DNA from: Planctomycetota bacterium
Lineage (GTDB): Bacteria > Planctomycetota > Planctomycetia > Pirellulales > Pirellulaceae
Assembly: GCA_019347795.1 (NCBI GenBank)
Contig: JAHWKS010000171.1
Coordinates: 1 to 8,536, forward strand
Direction of reading: 5' to 3'
Length of the DNA: 8,536 nt
Shown: positions 1 through 5,627 of the stretch, one piece after another
Layout of the letters: the number at the start of each line of letters is the position of its first letter
Numbering within the stretch: the stretch's first letter is position 1
The notes under the pieces: model-generated
Told to the model about the DNA's origin: nothing
What the model saw: the letters and a program-made list of their open reading frames with translations, nothing else
Database searches by the model: none
Program-made: the position numbers and the translations under genes

Positions 1-603
1 GATGACGACCCCCGCCAGCACGGCGCCGGCGATATAGACGACGAACTGAATGCAGTCGTTCCAGACCACCGACTTCATCCCGCCGAAGAACGTGTACAGG
101 ATGGTGGCGGCGCCCATAACGACGACCGACTGCATCAGCGGAATCCCCGCCGCCTTTTCCAGGGCGATCGCCGCCAGGTAAAGCCGCAGGCCGTCGGCGG
201 CGTTGCGGGTCACGAGGAACATCAGGCTGGCGGTCTGCTTCGTGGCCCCGCCGAACCGCCGGTGCAGCACCTCGTACGACGTGAAGAGCGTCCCCTCGAA
301 GTACCGCGGCAGAAACAGCCACACCACGGCCACGCGGCCGATCACATATCCCAGCGCGAGCTGCAAAAACGTGAGATCGCCCCCCGCGGCGACCGCCAGC
401 CCGGGAACGCTGAGGAAGGTGGCGGTGCTGGTCTCGGTCGCAACGATCGACCCCAGCACCGCCCACCACGGCAGGTTCCGCCCGCCGAGCAGATAATCGC
501 CGAGATCCCGCTGCCCCCGCCCCAACCACAATCCAAGCCCCACCGCCGCCGCCAGATAGGCGAGCAGGACGGCAACATCGAGGGACGAAAGGTTCGGGGT
601 CAT
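1..603 (-). CDS. Sodium:solute symporter (SSS family), N-terminal 201 residues, cut by window edge
   Basis: This is the start of an inner-membrane Na+-coupled transporter; the stop codon lies beyond base 1, so only residues 1-201 are visible. The translation shows alternating hydrophobic segments (about 9-28, 46-73, 78-98, 124-147, 158-173 and 184-201). Family hallmarks are GGRNLPWW (40-47), ATETSTATF (55-63, the unwound first helix of the LeuT-like core near the Na+ site) and GGMKSVVWNDCIQF (174-187), which matches the SSS family pattern. The ATG at 601-603 is directly preceded by an in-frame TGA, so no longer start exists in this frame. The gene is divergent from the MurQ-kinase gene across 153 bp. 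Inference: it imports an amino sugar such as MurNAc or GlcNAc, because its neighbour phosphorylates and cleaves such sugars. The family also moves sialic acid, glucose and carboxylates, so the substrate is open. Confidence 0.9.
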   Translation of the reverse strand, partial: MTPNLSSLDVAVLLAYLAAAVGLGLWLGRGQRDLGDYLLGGRNLPWWAVLGSIVATETSTATFLSVPGLAVAAGGDLTFLQLALGYVIGRVAVVWLFLPRYFEGTLFTSYEVLHRRFGGATKQTASLMFLVTRNAADGLRLYLAAIALEKAAGIPLMQSVVVMGAATILYTFFGGMKSVVWNDCIQFVVYIAGAVLAGVVI

Positions 604-661
604 TCACCCAGTGGAAAAAGAATCCGCATCATTGGATATCCGCGACTCTTGGAACCAAGGG

Positions 662-690
662 AGTGTAGCTGCCCGCGTGTTTGTGGTCAA
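662..690 (-). promoter_or_regulatory. Candidate sigma70-type promoter for the symporter gene
   Basis: On the minus strand TTGACC (685-690, five of six bases of the -35 consensus) is followed after exactly 17 bases by TACACT (662-667, four of six bases of the -10 consensus). This would start transcription near base 655 and leave a leader of about 50 bases before the symporter ATG at 603. The match was made by eye. The -35 box lies inside the inverted repeat at 678-693, so a repressor bound there could block it. Confidence 0.4.
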
Positions 691-693
691 ACA
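678..693. promoter_or_regulatory. Inverted repeat in divergent control region, candidate operator
   Basis: TGTTTG and CAAACA form perfect 6-bp arms around the 4-base spacer TGGT. The site lies between the divergent symporter and MurQ-kinase genes and overlaps the candidate -35 box of the symporter promoter. Size and symmetry fit a dimeric repressor site, but no regulator gene is visible in the window. Confidence 0.3.
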
Positions 694-702
694 AACAGGC
701 CG

Positions 703-717
703 ATTGTGAATTACAAT
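703..717. promoter_or_regulatory. Inverted repeat containing a -10-like TACAAT before the MurQ-kinase gene
   Basis: ATTGT and ACAAT form perfect 5-bp arms around five bases. The right arm completes TACAAT (712-717), one base from the TATAAT consensus. This would place a transcription start near 724 and a leader of about 33 bases before the ATG at 757. No good -35 box sits at 16-18 bases, so the promoter would need an activator or an extended -10. It may equally be an operator overlapping the -10. Confidence 0.3.
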
Positions 718-756
718 GCGGTTCCGACGAAACTTCCTGAAAAGGCCCTGGCAGCA

Positions 757-2616
757 ATGCTCGACCACCTGACCACCGAAGCCCGCAACCCGGCGTCTGC
801 GGCGATCGATGCGCTTTCGCCGCTGGAAATCGTTCGGCTGATGAACGATGAGGATGCGAAGGTGGCGCCGGCGGTGCGGGCCGAGGAGGCGAAGATCGCC
901 GCGGCGATTGAGGTGATCGCCGACCGGCTGCGGCAGGGGGGACGGCTGATCTACGTGGGCGCCGGGACCTCGGGACGGTTGGGAGTCTTGGACGCGGCCG
1001 AATGTCCGCCGACCTTCAGCACGCCGCCGGAGATGGTGGTGGGCCTGATCGCCGGCGGCCGCGACGCGCTGGTGCGGGCGGTGGAAGGGGCGGAGGACCA
1101 TCCCCAGTCCGCCGTCGTTGATCTGGAATCGGTGGGGCTCTCCGATCGCGACGTGCTGGTGGGCATCGCCACCAGCGGCCGCACGCCGTACGTTCGCGGC
1201 GCCCTCGAATATGCGAGGCGGGTGGGCGCCTACGCCATCGGCTTCAGTTGCAATCCCGACTCGCAGCTCGTCGGCGCCGCGGATCTGATGATCGCCCCGG
1301 TTGTCGGACCGGAGGTCGTCAGCGGCTCCACCCGGCTTAAGGCGGGGACGGCCACCAAGCTAGTCCTCAACATGTTGACCACCGGCGCCATGGTTCTCTT
1401 GGGAAAGACCTACGGCAACCTGATGGTCGATCTCAAGGCGACGAATCAAAAACTCACCGAGCGATCCAAAGGCATCGTCGCCGCCATGACCGGCTTGTCT
1501 CGAGAGGATGCCGAGCGGCTGTTGGGCGGGTGCGGCGGCGAGGTGAAGACGGCGATCGCGGTTCACCACCGCCGCGTCTCGCCGGATGAGGCGCGGCGGC
1601 TGCTGCACGAGGCGGGCGGGCAGTTGCGCGCCGTGGTCGGCGATGATTTGTCGGACTCGCAAAAGCCGCTGCCGCGATCGTCTTCCGCCAATACGCTGTT
1701 GCTGGGGGTCGAGGGAGGGGGGACGAAGACGCTTGCGTGGCTGGCGGCGGTTTGCGATAACGGCCGTTTCGAGGTGCTCGGTCGCGGAGCTGCGGGACCG
1801 TCGAATATCCAGTCGGTCGGCGCCGGACCCGCGACCCAGAACGTCGCCCGCGCCGTGGGGGAGGCTTGGGAGAACTCAGGGCTTCGCCCCTGCCAAGTCG
1901 CCGCGGCGTGCCTGGCGATGGCGGGCGCCGATCGCCCCGCTGATCGGAAGCTGTGGCGCCAGTGGGCGGAAGGCGGCGGCGTGGCCGAGCGCGTCGACGT
2001 CGTCAACGACGCGCTTCCCGTCCTCGCGGCCGGAACGCCCGAGGGTTGGGGCGTGGCGCTCGTGGGCGGGACTGGGTCGTTCGCCTTCGCCCGGGCGCCG
2101 GGCGGCGAAACCGCTCGGGCCGGCGGTTGGGGCTACCTCCTGGGGGACGAAGGAAGCGCCTATGCGATCGCGCTGGCCGGCCTCCGCGCCGCCGCCCGCT
2201 TCGCCGACGGCCGGGGCCCCGCCACCTCGCTGCTCGATCGCTTTCTCCGGCGGCTCGACGTCGCGCAAAGCGAAGAGCTGATTTCCGCCGTCTATCATCC
2301 CGAGCACGATCGCCGCTGGCTGGCGGGACTGGCCGACGTGGTATCCGCCTCCGCCGAGAGCGATCCGGTCGCCGCGGCGATCCTGGCCGACGCCGCCCAA
2401 CAACTCGCGGACCTCGTCATGACCGCGGCCGGTAAAGTGGGATTCGCAGATTCCTTGTTTCCGTTCGCCGTGACCGGCGGCGTGCTCCTCAACACGCCGC
2501 GGGTGCTGGGAACGATTCGGGCCCGCCTGGCGGCTGTTACGACCGATATCACGCTTGTCGAGGAGCCGATTCGCGGCGCCCTCGTCCTGGCGAAGCAGGC
2601 GTTGGCGAGATCGTAG
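757..2616 (+). CDS. murQ: Bifunctional MurNAc-6-phosphate etherase (MurQ) fused to a BadF/BadG-type amino-sugar kinase
   Basis: The product is a 619-residue cytoplasmic protein. Residues 1 to about 298 are a full-length MurQ, an SIS-fold etherase that removes the lactyl ether of MurNAc-6-phosphate to give GlcNAc-6-phosphate and lactate. Visible motifs are VGAGTSGRLG (67-76), DAAECPPTF (79-87) with E82 matching E. coli catalytic E83, VEGAED (109-114) with E113 matching E114, SGRTPYV (140-146), and the GCKR-family signature around EVVSGSTRLKAGTATK (186-201). After a short linker, residues about 313-619 form an actin-fold sugar kinase: phosphate-1 loop GVEGGGTKT (317-325), GPSN (347-350), LAMAGADR (386-393), NDA with likely catalytic base D418, GGTGS (437-441), GGWGYLLGDEGSA (456-468) and TGGVLLN (573-579). 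These resemble human NAGK and bacterial MurK. ATG 757 gives the usual MurQ N-terminus, MLDHLTTEARNP; the frame stays open upstream only by chance. Etherase identity is secure; kinase substrate (MurNAc or GlcNAc) is inferred. Confidence 0.93.
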   Translation: MLDHLTTEARNPASAAIDALSPLEIVRLMNDEDAKVAPAVRAEEAKIAAAIEVIADRLRQGGRLIYVGAGTSGRLGVLDAAECPPTFSTPPEMVVGLIAGGRDALVRAVEGAEDHPQSAVVDLESVGLSDRDVLVGIATSGRTPYVRGALEYARRVGAYAIGFSCNPDSQLVGAADLMIAPVVGPEVVSGSTRLKAGTATKLVLNMLTTGAMVLLGKTYGNLMVDLKATNQKLTERSKGIVAAMTGLSREDAERLLGGCGGEVKTAIAVHHRRVSPDEARRLLHEAGGQLRAVVGDDLSDSQKPLPRSSSANTLLLGVEGGGTKTLAWLAAVCDNGRFEVLGRGAAGPSNIQSVGAGPATQNVARAVGEAWENSGLRPCQVAAACLAMAGADRPADRKLWRQWAEGGGVAERVDVVNDALPVLAAGTPEGWGVALVGGTGSFAFARAPGGETARAGGWGYLLGDEGSAYAIALAGLRAAARFADGRGPATSLLDRFLRRLDVAQSEELISAVYHPEHDRRWLAGLADVVSASAESDPVAAAILADAAQQLADLVMTAAGKVGFADSLFPFAVTGGVLLNTPRVLGTIRARLAAVTTDITLVEEPIRGALVLAKQALARS

Positions 2617-2633
2617 ACCGCTGCAAACGTCGC

Positions 2634-2675
2634 CTTTCGCTCCGCGCTCGGGCCGTGCCCAGCGCGGAGCGAAAG
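2634..2675. terminator. Perfect 15-bp-arm hairpin after the MurQ-kinase gene
   Basis: CTTTCGCTCCGCGCT (2634-2648) is the exact reverse complement of AGCGCGGAGCGAAAG (2661-2675); the loop is 12 bases. It begins 17 bases after the MurQ-kinase stop and ends 77 bases before the sulfatase start, so it probably ends or attenuates transcription between the two. No T-run follows on either strand, so it is not a textbook intrinsic terminator. It could also be a dispersed repeat or an mRNA 3'-end stabiliser. Confidence 0.5.
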
Positions 2676-2706
2676 CCGACAATGCGTTCATGCCGCCGTC
2701 CGTTGC

Positions 2707-2717
2707 AATTACACTGC
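2707..2717 (+). promoter_or_regulatory. Candidate -10 region of the sulfatase promoter
   Basis: AATTACACTGC matches AATTACAATGC at 709-719 upstream of the MurQ-kinase gene at 10 of 11 positions, and both lie about 36-38 bases before their start codons. The core TACACT (2710-2715) could be a -10 box; TTCATG (2687-2692) sits 17 bases upstream as a poor -35. It lies downstream of the 2634-2675 hairpin, consistent with the sulfatase having its own promoter. Confidence 0.25.
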
Positions 2718-2752
2718 ATGCGGGCTTCTCCTCAAGACAAACGGCTTCAACG

Positions 2753-4120
2753 ATGAAAATTACCGCACCATGCTGCATCGCAATGCTGTTGCTGACCGCA
2801 CTTACGCCGCTGGCGGCGGATGAGCGGCCGAACTTTGTCGTGATCATGGCCGACGACCTGGGGTACGGGGATCTCGGCTGCTACGGCAACGAGCGGATCG
2901 AGACGCCGCAGCTCGATCGGCTGGCGGCCGAGGGGATGCGGCTCACCGACTTTCATTCCAGCGGCGCGGTGTGCAGCCCAACGCGGGCCGGGCTGCTGAC
3001 TGGGCGATATCAGCAGCGGGCGGGAATCCCCAGCGTGATCGTCGCCGACCCGCAGCGGGAAACGCACCCGCACGGCCTTCAGGACCGCGAGGCGACGTTC
3101 GCCGAACTGCTCTCCGCCGCCGGCTACAAGACCGCCATCTTCGGCAAGTGGCACCTCGGCTACTACCGCAAGTACAACCCCGTGCGGCACGGCTTCGGGC
3201 GGTTCCGCGGCTATGTGAGCGGCAACGTCGATTTCTTCTCGCACGTGGATCAGGCCGGCCGGCTCGATTGGTGGCGGGATGAGCAGATCGACGACGAGCC
3301 GGGCTACACAACGCACCTGATCACCGAGGACGCCGTCTCATTCATCGCGGCCAACCACGACGAGCCGTTCTGTCTCTACGTCCCCTACGAGCCGCCGCAC
3401 TACCCGTACCAGGGCCCGAATGATGAGCCGGTCCGCACGGTGGGGAAGCCGCGCGGCAAGGCGGAGTTGGATCAGTCCGCCCAGGAAATTCAGCGGGCGT
3501 ATAAGGAGATGGTCGAGGAGTTGGACAAAGGGGTGGGCGAGATCGTCGCCGCGCTCAAGAAGCACGGCGTGGAGCGCCAAACGCTCGTCCTGTTCTTCTC
3601 CGACAACGGCGCCACCCGGCACGGGAGCAACGGCCCCTTGCGCGGCTTCAAAGGCCAACTTTGGGAAGGAGGGCATCGCGTCCCCTGCATCGCCTGGCGG
3701 CCGGGGACGATCTCCGCCGGGAGCGACTCGGCCGAGTTGACGATCACGCTCGACGTCATGCCGACGCTTTTGTCCGCCGCCGGCGTGAACCCGCCGGAGG
3801 ATCGCAAGCTGGACGGCGCCGACCTCCTGCCGCTGTTGACGAAAGGCGAATCGCTCCCGCCTCGCCATTTGTTCTGGGGACACGGCGATTCCCGCGCGAT
3901 CCGGGACGGGCCGTGGAAGCTGATCGTGAACGCGCCGGGTCGGAAGCAACCGGGACTCTTCAACCTGGCCGAGGACATCGCGGAGCAACACGACCTCGCC
4001 CAACAGGAGCCCGCCCGCATGAAGGAGATGCGCGCCGCCATCCAAACGTGGGAGCGCGACATCGCCGCCGACGCAACGCCGCAACCCGACGCCCCGCCGC
4101 GGGAGGCGGAGAAGCCGTGA
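2753..4120 (+). CDS. Exported type I (Cys-type) sulfatase
   Basis: The product is a 455-residue secreted or periplasmic sulfatase that should hydrolyse sulfate esters, probably on a sulfated glycan. Residues 1-22 are a signal peptide: K2, a hydrophobic stretch around 7-17, and a likely signal peptidase I site after LAA (20-22). The mature part starts with RPNFVVIMADDLGYGD, where D34 and D35 are metal ligands. CSPTRAGLLTGRY (74-86) is the sulfatase signature; C74 should be converted to formylglycine by a maturation enzyme not seen here. GYKTAIFGKWHLG (124-136) is the second signature, with K132 and H134. H216 (PPHYP), D284 and N285 (SDNGA) and K300 (GFKGQ) complete the expected active site. 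Length fits arylsulfatase or GalNAc-6-sulfatase-like members. ATG 2753 is chosen because it gives the signal peptide; the open frame extends upstream to 2555 with no such feature. No clear Shine-Dalgarno is seen. The substrate cannot be read from the sequence. Confidence 0.93.
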   Translation: MKITAPCCIAMLLLTALTPLAADERPNFVVIMADDLGYGDLGCYGNERIETPQLDRLAAEGMRLTDFHSSGAVCSPTRAGLLTGRYQQRAGIPSVIVADPQRETHPHGLQDREATFAELLSAAGYKTAIFGKWHLGYYRKYNPVRHGFGRFRGYVSGNVDFFSHVDQAGRLDWWRDEQIDDEPGYTTHLITEDAVSFIAANHDEPFCLYVPYEPPHYPYQGPNDEPVRTVGKPRGKAELDQSAQEIQRAYKEMVEELDKGVGEIVAALKKHGVERQTLVLFFSDNGATRHGSNGPLRGFKGQLWEGGHRVPCIAWRPGTISAGSDSAELTITLDVMPTLLSAAGVNPPEDRKLDGADLLPLLTKGESLPPRHLFWGHGDSRAIRDGPWKLIVNAPGRKQPGLFNLAEDIAEQHDLAQQEPARMKEMRAAIQTWERDIAADATPQPDAPPREAEKP

Positions 4121-4222
4121 GCCGAGCGGGATCTAGTAAACTGCTGTGCGTCCCACGATTCACTGCGACTCCTACGCCGACGACCGGGACGCGCTCGAAC
4201 GCCTTCGGCGGGTAGCCGCGAA

Positions 4223-4241
4223 TGATGTTGCGGCAACATCA
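4223..4241. terminator. Short hairpin between convergent sulfatase and methyltransferase genes
   Basis: TGATGTTG and CAACATCA form perfect 8-bp arms around a CGG loop. The hairpin lies 102 bases after the sulfatase stop and 51 bases beyond the methyltransferase stop on the other strand, so it could serve either gene as a transcript end. No T-run follows on either strand. The rest of the 4121-4292 gap shows nothing firm. Confidence 0.35.
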
Positions 4242-4292
4242 GTATTCCGCACATCCGACAAATCGTGTCTTAGGGACTGAAGCGGAAACGAT

Positions 4293-5072
4293 TCATGTCC
4301 GCTGGAGCACGAATACGGCGTCTTCCGTCGTCGAGTTGACGGCGATCAGCCTTTCGAGGTCGTAACCGAAGTCGTACACGGCGGCGGTCCGCCATGCTGG
4401 AACGTGGGCAAGAAGTCGGCGGAATTGCGGCGCCGTGTAGGTGCGAAACGACGTTTCTCCCTCGAGTCGAAAGGCTCGCGTCGGCGTATACACGTCGTAT
4501 GTCATTCCGCACCGCTCCTGCCGGCGGCGAAGGTTTCGCTCTTTGATCCACAGTCGTGTGATCACCGCCAGATGCCCGCGGCGGGCGGACCACGACTCGG
4601 CCCCGGTCGGCTCGGCCGCCGTCGGCGTCAGGTGCAACCCCAGCACGTACAAACCGCCCGGCGCCACTGCGTCGGCCATGCTTTCCAAGTGGCTTTGGGC
4701 CTGCCGCTCGGTCGGGAGATGCCGGAAGCTGTTGATCGTGTTGACGGCGGCGTCCACCGGACGGGACAGGCGGAAGTCGCTCATGTCCCCGATCCGGCAC
4801 GACGCCGCAAAGCCGTGTCGCTTCAATCGCCGGTTGCAGTAGTCCGCCATCCGCGGATTCAGGTCCAAGCCCGCGGCGCGATATCCCTGCTTCGCCAGGC
4901 GGAACAGCAGCCGCCCGGTGCCGCACGCCGGCTCAAACACCCGCTTCACCTTCCGCTCCGCGTGTTTCTCGAAGCAGCCAAGAAGGAACCGCACTTCGGC
5001 TTGCCAGTCGGACCCGTAGACGACGTCGTAGTACGAAGGAAAGTCATAAAGATCGCCCTGAATCGTTTCCAT
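4293..5072 (-). CDS. Class I SAM-dependent methyltransferase, substrate unknown
   Basis: The product is a 259-residue cytoplasmic protein with a Rossmann-type methyltransferase core. Motif I is VFEPACGTGRLL (45-56), the SAM-binding glycine loop. D70 in GLDLNP (68-73) is the acidic residue expected to bind the SAM ribose. GDMSDF (95-100) fits the adenine-contacting segment, and DAAVNTINSFRHL (107-119) fits the motif IV strand and following helix. The C-terminal part, with FRTYTAPQFRRLL and a strand-rich end, resembles many small Methyltransf_25-type proteins that act on small molecules or lipids. Start: the frame extends ten codons upstream to a TTG at 5102, but ATG 5072 gives the usual start METIQGDLYDFPSYYD. 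It converges on the sulfatase gene and is divergent from rpmB, so neither neighbour indicates its substrate. Enzyme class is secure, specific role is not. Confidence 0.85.
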   Translation of the reverse strand: METIQGDLYDFPSYYDVVYGSDWQAEVRFLLGCFEKHAERKVKRVFEPACGTGRLLFRLAKQGYRAAGLDLNPRMADYCNRRLKRHGFAASCRIGDMSDFRLSRPVDAAVNTINSFRHLPTERQAQSHLESMADAVAPGGLYVLGLHLTPTAAEPTGAESWSARRGHLAVITRLWIKERNLRRRQERCGMTYDVYTPTRAFRLEGETSFRTYTAPQFRRLLAHVPAWRTAAVYDFGYDLERLIAVNSTTEDAVFVLQRT

Positions 5073-5108
5073 TATGTGCTTCTGGAGTTGAACAGAAGGC
5101 AACGGAGA

Positions 5109-5140
5109 GAACCGAGGAAACTCTCTGTTTTTCTCGGTTC
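5109..5140. other. Inverted repeat between the methyltransferase gene and rpmB
   Basis: GAACCGAG (5109-5116) and CTCGGTTC (5133-5140) are exact reverse complements. The stem can extend inward through a G-T pair and three A-T pairs to about 12 bp, with an 8-base loop. Both genes start away from it, so it is not a normal terminator. It lies 36 bases upstream of the methyltransferase ATG and just upstream of the candidate rpmB -35 box, so it may be an operator or a leader hairpin. Confidence 0.35.
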
Positions 5141-5148
5141 GGCTGCGG

Positions 5149-5176
5149 TTGTCTGCGGGGGTGGTTGCGGTATATT
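5149..5176 (+). promoter_or_regulatory. Candidate promoter for rpmB (and probably gatCA)
   Basis: TTGTCT (5149-5154) and TATATT (5171-5176) are separated by 16 bases, giving a start near 5183 and a leader of about 35 bases. The leader ends in AAGGAA (5205-5210), seven bases before the rpmB ATG. This is the clearest Shine-Dalgarno sequence in the window and fits a highly translated ribosomal protein gene. Confidence 0.5.
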
Positions 5177-5217
5177 AGGGAGTTTCCCGAAGTCGATTTT
5201 CTTTAAGGAATGCTGGC

Positions 5218-5538
5218 ATGGCCCGCGTGTGTGAAATCTGCGGCAAAAGCGCGTCGATCGGAAACCGCGTGGAGACGCGCGGCAAGGCGAAGTACCTCGG
5301 CGGCGTGGGCACCAAGGTGACGGGCATTACCCGCCGCAAGTTTAAGCCGAATTTGCAGCGCGTGAAGGTGGCTACGCCCAACGGCGGCGCCAAGTCGATG
5401 CGCGTCTGCACCCAGTGCATCCGGAGCGGCGCCATCCGTAAGAAGGTCCGGCAAGCGCCCTTCCGCCTTCCTGTGGAAGCCAAGTCGGGCGGCGCCAAGA
5501 AGGGCAAACGCAAAGCGGCGCCCAAGACCAAGTCGTAG
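5218..5538 (+). CDS. rpmB: 50S ribosomal protein L28 (bL28)
   Basis: The product is a 106-residue protein of the large ribosomal subunit. The N-terminus MARVCEICGKSASIGN and the conserved TRRKFKPNLQ segment (38-47) identify bL28. Cysteines C5 and C8 (CEIC) pair with C64 and C67 (CTQC), so this is the zinc-ribbon (C+) form. The usual length is about 60-80 residues; here a basic, low-complexity tail rich in Lys, Ala and Gly (about 88-106) is added, which probably lies along rRNA. ATG 5218 follows the Shine-Dalgarno AAGGAA at seven bases. The gene is followed by gatC after an 89-base gap of hairpin repeats, so cotranscription is plausible but may be attenuated there. Confidence 0.97.
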   Translation: MARVCEICGKSASIGNRVETRGKAKYLGGVGTKVTGITRRKFKPNLQRVKVATPNGGAKSMRVCTQCIRSGAIRKKVRQAPFRLPVEAKSGGAKKGKRKAAPKTKS

Positions 5539-5539
5539 A

Positions 5540-5557
5540 ACAGGCGGGGGCGCCTGT
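5540..5557 (+). terminator. Hairpin directly after rpmB
   Basis: ACAGGCG and CGCCTGT form perfect 7-bp arms around GGGG, starting two bases after the rpmB stop codon. Only CTTAC follows, so the T-tract is minimal and termination is probably partial. The stem sequence and the trailing TTAC are related to the two tandem repeats that follow, so this may be a diverged first copy of the same repeat. Confidence 0.45.
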
Positions 5558-5561
5558 CTTA

Positions 5562-5622
5562 CTTGCAGGCGAGCCGCCTGCGCTACGTGTCCCTTGCAGG
5601 CGAGCCGCCTGCACTACGTGTC
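5562..5622 (+). repeat. Two tandem 30-bp hairpin repeats (REP-like) in the rpmB-gatC junction
   Basis: Bases 5562-5591 and 5593-5622 are identical except for one position (G5582 versus A5613), a period of 31 bases. Each copy holds the palindrome GCAGGCG-AGC-CGCCTGC followed by a CTAC motif and CGTGTC. Every copy can form a 7-bp-stem hairpin. The second copy ends only five bases before the gatC ATG, leaving no Shine-Dalgarno there. The look is that of a REP-like dispersed element; whether it recurs elsewhere in the genome cannot be seen here. Confidence 0.8.
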
Positions 5623-5627
5623 GCGCG

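Noticed and set aside
262..756. Upstream extension of the MurQ-kinase reading frame, with a GTG at 706
   Set aside because: Bases 262-603 are antisense to a clear symporter gene. The MurQ family N-terminus fits ATG 757 and length matches E. coli MurQ from there. GTG 706 would add residues with no family match.
2555..2752. Upstream extension of the sulfatase reading frame
   Set aside because: It overlaps the end of the MurQ-kinase gene and the hairpin, and would bury the clear signal peptide that begins at ATG 2753.
1876..2847. Long open frame of 323 codons on the minus strand
   Set aside because: It is antisense to the kinase domain and sulfatase start, has no recognisable domain, and is expected by chance in GC-rich coding DNA.
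4404..5234. Open frame of 276 codons on the plus strand
   Set aside because: It is antisense to the methyltransferase, whose motifs are clear, and runs through the rpmB promoter region into the rpmB start.
5562..5622. Direct repeats considered as a CRISPR array
   Set aside because: Only two copies with a one-base gap and no spacers or cas genes; the palindromic units fit a REP-like repeat.
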